Origin: Zonotrichia leucophrys gambelii
Taxonomy: Eukaryota > Chordata > Aves > Passeriformes > Passerellidae
Assembly: GCF_028769735.1 (NCBI RefSeq)
Contig: NC_088173.1
Location: 10,189,038-10,253,037, forward strand
Length of the DNA stretch: 64,000 bases
Direction of reading: 5' to 3'
Part shown: positions 1 through 12,516 of the stretch, in pieces
Layout of the letters: every line of letters starts with the position of its first letter
How positions within the stretch are numbered: position 1 is the stretch's first letter
Notes under the pieces: model-generated
What the model saw: the letters and a program-made list of their open reading frames with translations, nothing else
What the model was told of the DNA's origin: nothing
Databases searched by the model: none
Position numbers and translations under genes: made by a program

Positions 1-3000
1 TAACAAACAAGTATGTTTCTTAGCTTGGTTCCCTAAGAAAGTGATATGCCAGGATCTTTCTCTTGCTCCTCTTTGGCTGTTTTCAAGAAAAAAGAAAATC
101 CTACAATTTTTAAAGTCACTGTCCATATCCAACTAAATTTGACATTGGTAAGAAACTTTAGACTCAATGAATTTTCATTTATTTAATTAGGACAGCAGTA
201 AGACAGATTCAAATCACCCTGGTTTTGCTCCCACTGAAGGAAAATCTAAAGGAGAGACAACAGTTACTGGACATCACATCATTCTTGCAGAGAAGAACCA
301 ATAGGTTAAAAACAATGGGACCTTAACATTTCATTTTTCTGTTTGTTTATTCAGAACGTCTGTGCTTCACAGTATTGAGACATGCAGCTTCATCAAGTAA
401 AACAGCTAATTGTTTGAACATATTTAGTGTGTTACTGATGAACTGAACTTGCTTCCTTTACAAAGTACAGCGTTTCACTGCTGCTTGGCAGCAGAGTTAC
501 ACACATTAAGGTAACTCAATAGATTAGGCAGGTTGAGAATTTTGTGAGATATTTAATTAAGACTACTTTTTTTGAACTGTTGTTGGCTGATGATCCAAAC
601 AATAGCCCTATGGCTGAGAGAGGCCATACAATTTCATCATTTTCTAAATGTATTTGTTGACAGTCTTACTGCCTCAGACACTCTTGAAGAACAGAGTATT
701 GTCATGCAGTACAATCACAATGATCTTTAGGATCTAATTACAGTCTGAAGCAAACATGGTACACATTTTTATTCCATCGAGACTATAGTATTGCTTATCC
801 AAAGCACTGTGTTCATTCTTAGTGTTTCAAAGCATCCACATAATTCTTTACTTCTGGAAGAGAAATTAAATACATTTCAGCTCTATAAAAGCTTAATTTG
901 TTCACATTTAAGAAGAAACTACATTACAGTATTCCCCACTGAGCACATCTTTGCTTTTAATTGCAAAAGTGATTAGAGGTATAACTTCAAGAAAATAATT
1001 TTCTGTCATAGGGTAAAGTACAAGCAATGCCAGCTGTCACAGAGGCTGGCATTTCATCCCTCACCTGCATTATCAATACTCTGCTCCAGGATTCTTCTGA
1101 AGAGAGCTTATGATAAATGATACAGATTATATGGGAAGGCAGTTTGCAGCATGGCGTCCACAGGGAAGCAGCAGCATTCTCTTCTAGATGTCAAACATTA
1201 GCACTTCATGAGGACCAAGGTCTTCAAGATGTAAAAGGCTAGTACACTTGCTCTTTCTGACCAGGCAGTGCTGTGGCTGCTTAATATTTACTCAAAGCCA
1301 CAATCACCTTCTGATCTGAGGAGCAGGTGACTTGGCAACTCTTCCATCCTGATTGCTATGCAGACACAGTCAAGAAAAGGTAGAGTACAAAAGATTAAGC
1401 AGATTCTAGTAACCCAGACAGTTTACCTTGCCCTTTTGAGAATTGGTCCAATGCATCATCATCTATCATAAATGGATTATAATATGACAGTGCTGGATCT
1501 TTAAGGTTATCTCTGCTCCAGTGCTAAATAAGAAAGATAAATCTGCAGAAACACTTAGAGCAATTGTAGTCTGTGGTAAAGGACTGGTTTCCTCTCCTAA
1601 TAGGCATCCAAGCCTCAAAGTCCAATAGCTCAAATTAATCTTGTGCTGCAGAGTATGAAACATCTGTCCTGAGCCACTAAGAGCAGACCTACAAATAGAT
1701 ATTGTGCAAATGTCTGTTTCAAACATTTAGGCACAACCTGCTGCTGAAATAAAGTTAACAAAAAAAAATTCATATTTTGGTCAGGCATCTCAGTGTATGT
1801 TTAAAAATTAATAACGTGCAATCTTACCTTTGCATATTTCTATTAAAACAACTTCTTTATTTTCCAACATCCAGTATATTGTAAAATACAAGACTAAACC
1901 AAACTATAAAGTTAGGATACTTCTAATAGCTTTACATTAAAATAGCAAAGAATGTCAGCTTTGTTTCTGTTCTAAGACATGAGATACTGGCTTATATACT
2001 CTTAAAAAAATAGATATCATTAAAGAGCAACTACCATACTCTGTTTAATATCTGCTATAAAAATATTGACAGAAATACTGAATAAATTTAGATGCTTATA
2101 CTGCATAAATTTAACTGTTGGTTGTTTTTTTTTTTCATGAGTCTACATTGTAAGATCATATTCCAGATTGATATAATCAAACTAAAGAATAATTACCTTC
2201 TTCTGAGATTTATTAAATACTATTTTCATCAGTACACATTTCTCTTCCTCTAGGGTGGTGAAATATGATCAAAAACACTAAAAGGAAATGCATGGTTGAG
2301 ATTGCAGAGGCAGCTCAGGACCTTTTCTCAGCTTTTTGAGATCATATTATCTATATTTATTTATATCTATATATATAGATGTACCCAGTAATAAAACACT
2401 GAATAAGAAATTAATCAGATAAAGAGGCTGGCCAAATTAACAGAGTCCTTGATATACATAACAAGGAGGCCAATTTCTCAGGGGTAGTAGCAATTTGAAA
2501 TGTAGAAATATGTGCAATCACATTGAATGTATAACAGCAATATATCCCTTCATAGCAATTTAAAGTGCTGAAAAATTACCAAGTGTGGAAATAATTATGG
2601 TAACAGAGCATTTGTGGGGAAAAAAATCCCTTGAAATAACAGCAAGCCATCAAAACAAAGTAAGATGCAGAAAAGCTTAAAAAGTAAACTAGCAATTCAA
2701 ACTTTATAATTCTGCTTTTTAAAACCAGGACTGTTTAATGTTTTGGGGTATTTTAACTTTTCCTCAAAACCTAGCTTTTATCAGGTTGAATTATGAAGTT
2801 TAATTGAATGCAAACCTTTGCTATATTACCCTCAATGTAACAATTCAAACGAGTGAGATTCAGTTTATGATATCACACTGTCTTCACTGAGGCTAGGCAA
2901 TGGAGATTGGCAGAGATGACATCTATCAAAAAGAAATTCACCACTAATTACTATATTTCTAAATAAAGAATAAATATTACCTGTGCCATCCAAAAATATA

Positions 3001-6000
3001 CAAATCTGAGGGAAGTATTTTAATACCACCATTCCTTTGCTATTGCAATTAGAGAAAATTTTCTCAGGGCAAAATGTTAATTTACTGAGCATTTATTTGT
3101 CCAAATACAAGCTGATAATGAATACAGAACTGGACACTAAAAGAATTTACACCATGATCACTTTTGTAGCATGTAAATTACATTTCTGCTGAGTTTTAGA
3201 GTGTTAAATATTTGAATGGCAGTAGCATGCCGCTGTTTCCAAAAGTACACTGATATTGACACAAATGATATTGAAGTGCATAAAAGTTAGCTGCTGAAGT
3301 TAAATAAATTCAAATTTAAACTTTTTTTTTTTTTACTGTTATTGAATAACAAAATACATGCCTCTGAGGGAAGGCCTCCCAGTAGGTACATTCTCTACCT
3401 ACCATTTGGGAACAACTACTGCTGTTTCTGGAATTCATTCCACACAGCTTATGCACCTGACTTAAAAGCTAGACACCTATGATAAAATGAATTAATCATC
3501 TAACTGTGTCTTAAGTCCAACCAACTTTTACTTTTGAAGATACAGGGTGAATGAAGAAGTGACTACTCCCTTTTGCTTTGAAACCAGGTGGTTAAATTAT
3601 TCAGTAACTGGGAGACCAGTGCTTTGCTTTTCAGAAGAAACTCCAGTACACTTTTTCTTCATCTCAAACAACCCTAGTCATAGGGATGAAAGCTGAGTTT
3701 AAGAAAAGATTTTGCAGAGTGAATCACAGAGAACAATAAATACTGTAGAGAACCAATTAAATGGGAAATGGCAGAATAGTGTTGAAACAAGTAAAGATAA
3801 AGATATAACATGAACAGAGGAACCTTGAATTAGATACTAGATGCTGCATTTGGCAAAGCACCATAAGTTATATTCAAGCTGGCTAAATCAGCTAAAAACT
3901 TGTCCTTTAGATGAACTTTGCTCATTATAATGTGAAAAACACACCTCTAAATCTTATGCTACCCACCTTCAATTAAAGGTCTCTATTCACTGAACATGCA
4001 GATTAAATTTAAGATGCATTGTACCTTTAAGTGAGTGAGTGAGCAAAAGATCGTTCAATAACTATTAAGCAGGCATATATTTAGAAATTAGATAAGCCTG
4101 TACTGATGTATCTTGAAAGTATAAATATGCTGCTTGGCTGTAACTAGGTGTGTTAGCTTTGTGCATTTACCTCCTAACATTCCCTCTCTGCAGAGAGTAA
4201 AATAATAAACAAATATCTCAGCACTTTCTGTGACTCAGCTTCTTGGATACCAGAGAGAACCCATTTTTGTGACAATATGCCTGTAGGCTACTTTGAGGGA
4301 AAAGAAAAGCTATCCTGTCACTAAACAAGAGAGAAATGTGATTGCAATCTAGCTGTTAGCCCACTGCTTTAAGGAGCAGGGGAATCAGGCTCTGGTTTTT
4401 CTCCCTGCTCTCTGGAATATCCCCTCTCCCTAATCCCCCTCTGACTCTTTGAAAGCTGCAGGTCATGAAAAGGTTAGAAACATTAATTGTTTCATTATTG
4501 ATATTGATAAATCCATGTCAGGGGTAAAGGAGAAAAGGAGTTAAACAGAAATATGAAAGACCTTCAGATTTCTGTGCTTGGTTGTAGAACATTGTCGCGC
4601 CATTGTCTGATGTATTTAACAAAATTGCTGTGGAGAAGAACTTGGTAAAAATGAGCACAATATGACTAAGCTTTCTGAACAGTAATTGGTAGGCTTAGTG
4701 TGAAAGCTCTAAGCTTCAGCTGAAGTATGGAACCTGGCCATTCAAACTTTCAAGGTAATTTTCTTTATTTACTGGCACCAGTTTTCTGTGGAATTTTTAA
4801 TCAGTTGCTATAGAAATGCCTACATGAATAGCTCTGCAGCCCAGCTGTGGAGACAGTCTCAAAGCAGTATCCCTGTTGCCATATGTTATTGTTTAACTGA
4901 ATGCCAAGATTTACTTGGTCCTGTAAGTTCAGAAGCCACCTCACCAGATATATTTTTGCCTTATAACAGAAAGGTTTCATAGAAGTATTTTTCACATTCT
5001 AGTATGAGTAATGGACAAAAATTTAATTAAATAATTGGCAAAAACAAGTGTGCCTGTTCATATTCCTAATCTTCTGTCCCCAGTATCTTTCACTTTTTAG
5101 AATTTATTTCTCCAAAGAACAGATCAATAATGAAATTATGATTGGATGTATTGAGCAAGAAAGGAAATACTCCACAAGAATGTAATTCAGGGAAAGAGAT
5201 TAAATGAATCCTGATGGAACAGATCTGGAGCACTACAGCACAGGTAGCATGGTATGAGAGAAAATATTAATATATAGAAGTGGCTTTAGAACAACCTCAT
5301 ACATCAGAACTGCAATAATCTCTCTTAAACCAAATCCAAAACCCCATAACTAAAAGCACCCCTTTTCAATGGAAAGTTGAAGATCACAAAGAAAGCACAA
5401 GCTATGCCCACATCAGTTCTAATAGAGTGAACACTCAAGTTCATATTAAGCCATTTAAGATATTTAACAAGCTCACCACTGCACTGTGGTTTGTTAATGA
5501 GCTAAGAATTGCCAAAGTTTTATTCTGAATTTTTACCAATATATGACTATTTTTAAGTAATTCCTTGATGAAAATGTGGCTTTTACTCAACCAAAACAAA
5601 ATAACAGATGATAATAATAGCACTTGGAAGTTTCATTAGTGCAGGTTCTCTAGACTAAGCTGCTTTTGCATTGAAAAGTTGGAATTCCCACAATTAAGTA
5701 GAATAAAACCAAAAAGTACACAAACACAAAGGAAATGTCATATTTTACCTTATCCAGAACAATATCACACGATATTAATATTTTAAAAAGTAATTAAAAA
5801 AACCTCCTTCCTTTAGAAGAGTCAATATACAGGCATAACAGAAGTTGAGAATTTGAGAAGTAAATTATGGAAACATCAGCAAGTTTGCCTACTGAGGATA
5901 GATAATTTCATACAAGTGGTACTTGATACTTCTGTAGTATCTATACGAATATGTGTGTATGTTTATAGTACATTTTATATATGATAGATTATGTTTTTGA

Positions 6001-7905
6001 ACAGTAGATTTGACAAAAAAAACCACTGTAATTTTATAGGTGCAAAGATGGGATATCCTTTAATGATAATTTTTTTATATATTTAACATATGAATAAATG
6101 TAATATATTAAAAAACTGAAAAAACAAACCTAGATTCTTTCCAATTTGGATAGTCAGATTATTCTGGCTCTCTCCATGGCAATTTATAAGAATTTTCTCA
6201 TTGCATGTCCTTTTTGCAGAAGGGTATAAAACTGATGGCACATGACTTTCGTAAGACAAAAATGAAGGGCAAGACACTATCATTTTCAAGGCATGAACAA
6301 TTTATTATTCCATATTCTTCTATAGCATATATTTCAGTCTGATTCTCTTGAACTGAAGGTATTGAGGAAAACTGAAGAGCTTAATTTCAAAGGTTCTTGA
6401 AAATCCATGGCAATTTTTAAGACAGACTGTGCCGAAACTTTTATTTCATAATCCAGTGGTTTTGTTATTAGACTCAAAACTGTGCACATGGAAACAAGCA
6501 TATAAATGCATGATGATATTCTCCCTCAGCAATTACCCCTTTTTCCTGTTACTGTTGCTCAGTTATTTCTTACGCAATTCTGACCATATCTTTGGCTCCA
6601 CACTGTTTGGGGTTTTTCCTGTATTTTCTTACTTCATCTGTTTATATCAATGGACCCAAGAAAAATTGTGATATTTTTTCCCCCATGGTCATATTTTGTG
6701 GCTCCTAAATCTTAAGAAATAGTTTTTGTGCTCCAGAAAAAATTTATTCTTACTAGACTTCTGTGAACAGTAGAATACCTGCTAAGAAGTTCATTGTAAA
6801 AGACAGTTTTACAGCAGTATCTAAAATTACCATTTCCTTTTATTAGGTTGGTTGGAGACACACAAAATTGAAACTAAATATTTTGTTGAAACTTGTCAAT
6901 TAATCAGTGCAGATCTTTGCTTTGCTATTTCACCACAGTCTCCTTGGGGAGCTGGAAATGTACAGAAGCACAATGTCTGTGTACAGCACATGCAGGAAAA
7001 ATATTATGTTCTGCATCATACAGTCAGAATTAATTAGCTTCCTCAATTCTTAAAATATTTATGTGGCCTCTGGGTTGTCTTTGCTGGCTGGCCCAGTAAG
7101 CTCTAAGGGAATAGTGTCTGTCAAATGGTAGGATTCCTGGCTACCTCAGCTACTGAGGTCACATTTTGTAAAACTAGGCGGAAACAAACTAAAGCATTGA
7201 GATTTACTGAAATTTTGAAATTAAATAATTTCTGTGAATCTCATTACAGATGAGAATTCCTATTTATACGTACTGCCAAACAGAGATGCTTTAAACTGCA
7301 AGAGATCTCTGGGAAGAAAATACACTGCTCATTTTATGTTTCATGTTTCTCTAGTCTTCCTGTGAACCTGCAGATGAAATGAAGATTTCTCCTTGATTCC
7401 TCCCACATGTAATATAGTAGCAAATATTTCCTCTTATTTCAGAGGTAGAATAAAATATAACACAATTTGAAAAAAAATGGTGACCGAAAGCATGGGAGTT
7501 TCATATTCTTAAAAGAAGTGATGTGAACAACCTAGACAAATCAAAACATGCTGTGGTAAGCTTCTGCTTGCTCCTTTAGGTGAATAGTACAAAGGAATCA
7601 AGAGATCAAATCTGTCTAGGTTTCCTTCAAAGAAATTAAAACCATAAGTAAACAGAGAAGGAAAAGAGGAGAATCAAATGGAAAGAAGTTCCACTAGGAT
7701 GTGGCTGTCTAATCTGTAATGCCCATTCTACCTACTTAAAAGAATCTGCGTGGCTCTTCACAGACCCAGCAACATCTCATTTATGAAAATTGGCTTTTTA
7801 CTAAAAGAAAATCAAGCAAACTTGTCAAAATATACTTTTTTTTCACCTAAAATACTCTTGCCAAAGCAGAATCCTACAGAAAAAAACACCACATGAGTTG
7901 GACAC
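1..7905. other. AT-rich DNA, no gene seen
   Basis: No open frame here is longer than about 80 codons and none resembles a known protein. I saw no CR1, SINE or LTR ends. There are short T-runs (near 2127 and 3322), a small TA-rich patch near 2350-2385 and a short GTGA run near 4030. A pyrimidine-rich patch lies around 4390-4445. The only part that looks non-random is the pair of CATTGTC sites at 4590-4607, listed separately. This could be intergenic or intronic; the sequence does not decide. Confidence 0.6.
4590..4607 (+). promoter_or_regulatory. Paired CATTGTC sites, possible enhancer core
   Basis: Two identical CATTGTC heptamers start 11 bases apart (4590 and 4601), about one helical turn, with a CpG-containing spacer (GCGC) in DNA where CpG is rare. 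CATTGT is the core recognised by SOX HMG-box factors. About 100 bases upstream (4480-4512) is an ATTA/TTGAT-rich stretch of the kind bound by homeodomain proteins. The arrangement would suit a conserved non-coding enhancer, but nothing in the window proves conservation or activity, and short sites of this kind occur by chance. Confidence 0.2.
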
Positions 7906-8210
7906 TGTCGGGGGGATAGAACATAAGTAAATAAAGGTAGTATAGAAAGTAATGTTACCCCCTAAGGAGTTGCAGCTGAGCCAATCATTAAGGATTAGGA
8001 GCAGGCCTGATGTTAACAGGCTACAGCTGTAGCCGATGACAGGAGTGTTATAAAAGAGTGGATTGGTTGGTTGAGGGAACTGAAGCCAGTTGGCTGCTGT
8101 GAGGACAAGGCAGAGCCAGTGCCTGGAGGAGCTGCCTACAATGAACATCAAGGAGGTATGAAACTCTAGCAATATGGAACCTATGCAATGTAATGACAGC
8201 AGGACACTAA
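7906..8210 (+). repeat. LTR-like interspersed repeat (probable ERV fragment)
   Basis: This block is more GC-rich than its surroundings and has promoter-like order: a TGTCGGGGGG start, a CCAAT-type motif (GAGCCAATCA, near 7978), a second CCGATGACAG element, and a TATA-like TTATAAAAG (near 8049) followed by a moderately GC-rich leader. That order fits the U3-R part of a retroviral LTR read on the plus strand. I recognise it only loosely as a repeated avian element; no second copy is present in the window and no target-site duplication could be defined. The right edge is approximate. The 109-codon minus-strand open frame across it is incidental. Confidence 0.4.
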
Positions 8211-10369
8211 ATGAAAATCAAAATACTCTGTGATTTGTTTGAAGATATTTTTTTTTTAAGTAGAAAAGCAATGAATAATGAAGTAGTTGACTTTCATTTC
8301 AAGTTCAAATATTATATTAAAAAAAATAGAATAATTTCAGAGCTTTGGCATTATAACAATACTACCACATTTTCTACATAGAAAATTCTCTATGTTGAAT
8401 CTCCTGTATGAACACATAGCCAGAAAGATATTATAGAGAGTTAGCAAGACAATATTTTTGCAGCTGGCATGCTGATTAGATTTACAACTCTCTCAACTGT
8501 TTCTTCAGAAACACATAAGGTTTTAAAAATTCCTACAACAACCCTTGGCAGGAGAGAAGTCATGTACTTGAATGAGAAATTCCAAACCTGATTTAATTAC
8601 TTAAGCCACGGGAAATTATCTGATGCACACACCTCATGAACTCCCTACCTACTGAACGTACAAAGACACATCATGCGTTTTTCAGTCATGCTAGATGGCT
8701 CTCAAACACCATGCTACCTTGTATCTATCAAGATAAAGAAGAAATTAGTACTTGAAGATATTTAAGTAAGCTGAAATGCCAAATCTCTTAGATGTAGTCT
8801 GTGTGACCACCTGAAGCCAGATGCAGTTTAATTAAGTTTTTCTATTACATGCACCGCAGAGATATGGAACGACACTAAAATGTTACAGTGCTGCAGGCAA
8901 AGGAAAGCATGTGGCTTTGCCACTCAAGATTAAAGCAAAGGATAAATTAGATTGGTAACACTTCATCTTCCTATATTTTATCCCAAACAGGCATGGGTTT
9001 ACCTTGCATAAGTAATTATCAAATTAAAGAAAAAGTTTGTGCAGAAACACTGATCAGGAGTTTTTCAGTGATTCTGTCTAGATTTGCTCTTGTGTTTCTG
9101 TAATCCTTTTCTTTATGCTGAGTCCCCAAAATCATTGTTAAGATGGTATGCATAGGTGAACTGGCCATCTGATGCTCATACATCCTTTTCATTAGTAAAT
9201 TTTCAGTAGATCGCATGCATTAGAAGCAGGTTAGATAAATCACATTCTTGGAACAAGAGGAAAAATATTTGACTATACTTAGATTTCATTTAAATAAGTT
9301 ACTTTTATCTCTTTTGTTTTTTTTCTTCCAGGTCTGGTATTTTTCATACTCTCTTCAATATTACCAAATAAACAATCACATACTTTAGTACATACAGACT
9401 TAAAATGGTCCTGTGTAATGATACAATATAAGGATTATTATAGAGCCTTTTTTGAATGCATAAAACATGTCTGTGGGAAGATGACTGCAGGTAAAACTAG
9501 AAAATTGGGAAATTATACTCCCATTCTAACAGAAGTTATAACAGTATGCAAATGATAGGGTGAAGTACAGCTGCTACTTTCTGAATGGAATGCAGTTGAC
9601 ATGCACAAAATCTATTCTGTGATGATTCCTCACATACATTCCCTACAGCCTGCAATCTTAAGCACATGCTGAGGGATGAAACAGAGGATGGAGCAGGGCA
9701 GAAACACCCCAGCCAGGCTCTGCTGTAATCCTTGCAGGGCTGGGACTGTGATGGTTCCATGTGTCTGACAGAGCACACAGCAGCTGTCAGCCCAGGGCAT
9801 GTCTTGCTGCTGAGCCACCAACTGTGGGGATGTTGGTCTCTTCAGATGAACTCAGTTCATTATTATCTAAATGTAATACTAACTCACACCTCCATCTCCC
9901 CATAGTAAGATCACCGCTCATCAAGTATGCACTCCTATATTTTATTGATTATATCTTTTAAGAGCAAAGCAAGAGAATTTTATACCAATCAGCTACAAAA
10001 GTGTATATGGCAAGAGTCACACAAGCCCCACCTAAAGAAATAGTCTAAAAGTGAGTTAAGAATGGGGAGAAGTTAGTAAAGACTCCATAGTACCTTCTGG
10101 GATCAGCTGACTGGCTGAACCTGTCCTCTCTTCCCTAGGGACATCTGTTGGATAAGAACATTCCTCCATGGGCACTGAATTATTAACTCAAGCTGGCTTT
10201 CATTGGTGATTACAGCTTGCCTGTATATTGCTTCAAATTTGCTTTAGTAGTCAGTTACCATCATTAGCAATCTTCAAAACAGCCTGTCACAATTTTCTAT
10301 CATTAGTAAGTTTATTAATAAATTGTGTTATACTGGAACCTCTGTGTGATGAATATGGATTTCAATGAT
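8211..10369. other. AT-rich DNA with one GC-richer block, no gene seen
   Basis: Mostly unremarkable AT-rich sequence. The block 9640-9845 is clearly GC-richer and is crossed by short open frames on both strands, but none matches a family I know and there are no exon-like edges. The stretch 10010-10170 (a TAAAAG-type box, then CTTCTGGGATCAGCTGACTGG, then a CTCTCTTCCCTAGGGA motif) looks a little like the R-U5 part of an avian LTR and lies just before the ERV pol remnant. It may be the battered 5' side of that element, but I could not fix ends. Confidence 0.5.
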
Positions 10370-11043
10370 GATTGTTAAATGTGTGATTCACAGAGGTGAA
10401 GGAGGGAATTCGGCACTGCAACTGCCTGTGCTACACCGGATGTTCACAGGAAACACCCTGTCAACACATCACACAACCGGTGCTATGTGGAGTAAGTGCC
10501 TGACTAGGGAAATCCAATTGCCCAGGAATCCTGGAAGAGATTATGGACTGGCCAGAGGCAGGGATTTGGAGCCTTGCCTGAGAAGGTGACTCATGCCCAA
10601 AATGCACCACCATGTAATGAGTTATCAGAAGATGCAAGAGGCTCTGCTGTATTTACTGATGGAACCTGCTGTGGTAGGAAACCATTGGAAAGCTGCAGTG
10701 TGGAGTCCCACAGGACAAGTCATTGAGACTGCTGAAGCACAAGGTGAGTCAAGCCAACTTGCACAGCTGACCGCCAACTAACTAGCCCTAGAGATTGCTG
10801 AAGGAGAAAAGTGGCCTGTACTTTATACTGACTCCTGGATGGTGGCTGATTCCCTATAGGGGTGGCTGCGGCAGTGAAAGCAGAGCAATTGGCATCGCAG
10901 GGGTAAACTCATCTGGGCTGCTGCATTGTGGCAGAATATCTCTGCAGGGGGAGAAAACATGAACATCTTTATTCACAACGTCTTCTGGAGCAACCACTGT
11001 GCATGCTGATGCCCTGCTTCCTGGAAAGTGGCTGAATGTCACT
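10370..11043 (+). pseudogene. Endogenous retrovirus pol remnant (connection and RNase H region)
   Basis: This is a decayed ERV pol fragment. The clearest part is RNase H. An FTDG motif with the first catalytic aspartate lies at 10652-10663; after a shift into another frame come WKAAVWSP (from 10686) and a glutamate-rich GESSQLAQL stretch; TDSWMVADSL with another catalytic aspartate lies near 10827. These are in the order expected of a retroviral RNase H. The sequence before 10600 looks like the end of RT and the connection. It cannot make protein: there is a frameshift between FTDG and WKAAVW, in-frame stops at 10779, 10857 and 10875, and another frame change near 10990. No integrase, gag or env is visible; just after the RNase H end it passes into an LTR tail. 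The element class (avian ERVL- or ERVK-like) is inferred from general likeness only. Confidence 0.75.
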
Positions 11044-11216
11044 CACTGATGGGAAGTGAGAATAAACCTATTTTTTTTCTATTTGCTTGGGAAATGCAAG
11101 CTTTTGCTTTAGTAAACTGTCATTTTCCATATTATTTTCTCTCCCCTGTCTAGCTGAAAAGAGAAGCAATGGAGCAGCTTGGTGGGCACTGGCATTCAGA
11201 CAAAGTCAACCCAACA
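11044..11216 (+). repeat. LTR tail (U5 end) attached to the pol remnant
   Basis: The stretch ends in a TTGGTGGGCACTGGCATTCAG motif with a CAACCCAACA terminus. The same motif, nearly base for base, closes the better preserved LTR at 13648-14052 (TTTGGTGGGCACCTGG, ATCCAGCCAGGGTCA). I therefore read it as the 3' part of a related LTR on the plus strand. It directly follows the RNase H remnant, so everything between RNase H and U5 (integrase, 3' coding part, most of U3) is missing. The left edge is a guess to within some tens of bases. Confidence 0.6.
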
Positions 11217-12428
11217 CTGTGCATTTTTGCACCCATTGTGGGCTTACTGTCTGTGACTGCAGGCTATGTTTTTTATTTTGGTTCTATATCTCTAAGGTGC
11301 TGTATTTGTGAAGACTGTAACATCCTGCATAGCTTCATATAAACCAGGGAGCAGTAGCATACTTTGGATAAGTGTGCACCGTCTGTGCATGAGGTAAATA
11401 TGAAATAAATTTGGGGTTATTATGTATTCAGAATTTTAGAGAAATAAATATTTGCAAAGGGAAACAAAGGTAGGGATATACCGGTTTGTTGCGCTGTTTT
11501 TGTTTTGTTTTTTTTTTAAGAGAAGTAATTTGAAAAGGAATGAAGTTCGCTTTGAGGTAGTGAAAATTTCCTAAATGAATAGAATCAAAGTTATTAGAAG
11601 AAAAGAGCCATTCATGCTCATAAAAAGGAGATGTGAGAAATTCACACTGTTCATCACATACCCATGATTTTGTTTCAAGTCTTCCTCCACTCCTCAAAAA
11701 GTTCAGATATACTTCAGTTTCAAAGGGAAATAACTGCAGGACTTTATTCATTAAAAAAGCATTGACCACTACAGTGAAGTTAATTCCTCTCATCACTTTC
11801 ATTAGACATTTTTTGAAGCACATATTCAAGTATATGCTTTCATTTTCTTCGAACTAATTCCTATTCTGAAAAGAAAATACTGACTGTCAATGCTATTGCC
11901 TCAAAGGAAGAATCAGATTCTCATTATTCTTTACACAGAAAAGAAAAAACCGCCCCACAACAAAACAACAGATTTTGTCCTTCTAGTTAGCTTCACAAAG
12001 AAATGGGTAGTGATTTGTGAAGGTGCACTCACCCAGAGCCTTGGCTTGCTCAGACTGGAGGACCACATGTGCATGTGAATGAATCAATTAGTGGATCTGG
12101 AGAAGGATAAAGCAGATCATCCGAGGTACACCAGTGTTATCTAACCTTCCATTCTATTTGTGCATTTATGTATTTATTGTTAATGTGGTTTAGGCTGTAG
12201 ACAAAATGCATAGTTTTTAATTATTTGCAGGAAGATTAATGATACAGAAGCATTTACAAAGTAATGTAGTCAACAGAAGTGGCAGTGTTGGGAGGGGCAT
12301 ATAAATTTCTTTTTAATTGTTTTCCATCACAAGGGTCTGTCCCAAAATAATTCCATTGCTTTCCAGGATCAATTGATGTCCATTGCTGTTTGTACTAGTA
12401 TGCTTTTTAAGTTTCTCACAGCAAGATA

Positions 12429-12488
12429 AATATATATACACACATATATATATACATATATATACACATATATATATCTATATATATC
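12429..12488. repeat. TA/CA dinucleotide microsatellite
   Basis: About 60 bases of alternating TA with interspersed CA units, imperfect. It is a simple repeat likely to vary in length between individuals. It ends in a TCTATATATATC segment. Confidence 0.9.
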
Positions 12489-12502
12489 TCACTAGCTAGC
12501 CG

Positions 12503-12516
12503 TAGATAGATAGATA
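12503..12516. repeat. Short GATA tetranucleotide repeat
   Basis: About three and a half TAGA/GATA units, 15 bases after the TA/CA microsatellite. Confidence 0.75.

Noticed and set aside
11428..11829. 133-codon minus-strand frame as ERV coding sequence
   Set aside because: It shows no retroviral motif, is on the strand opposite to the neighbouring ERV pieces and is compositionally like the AT-rich background.
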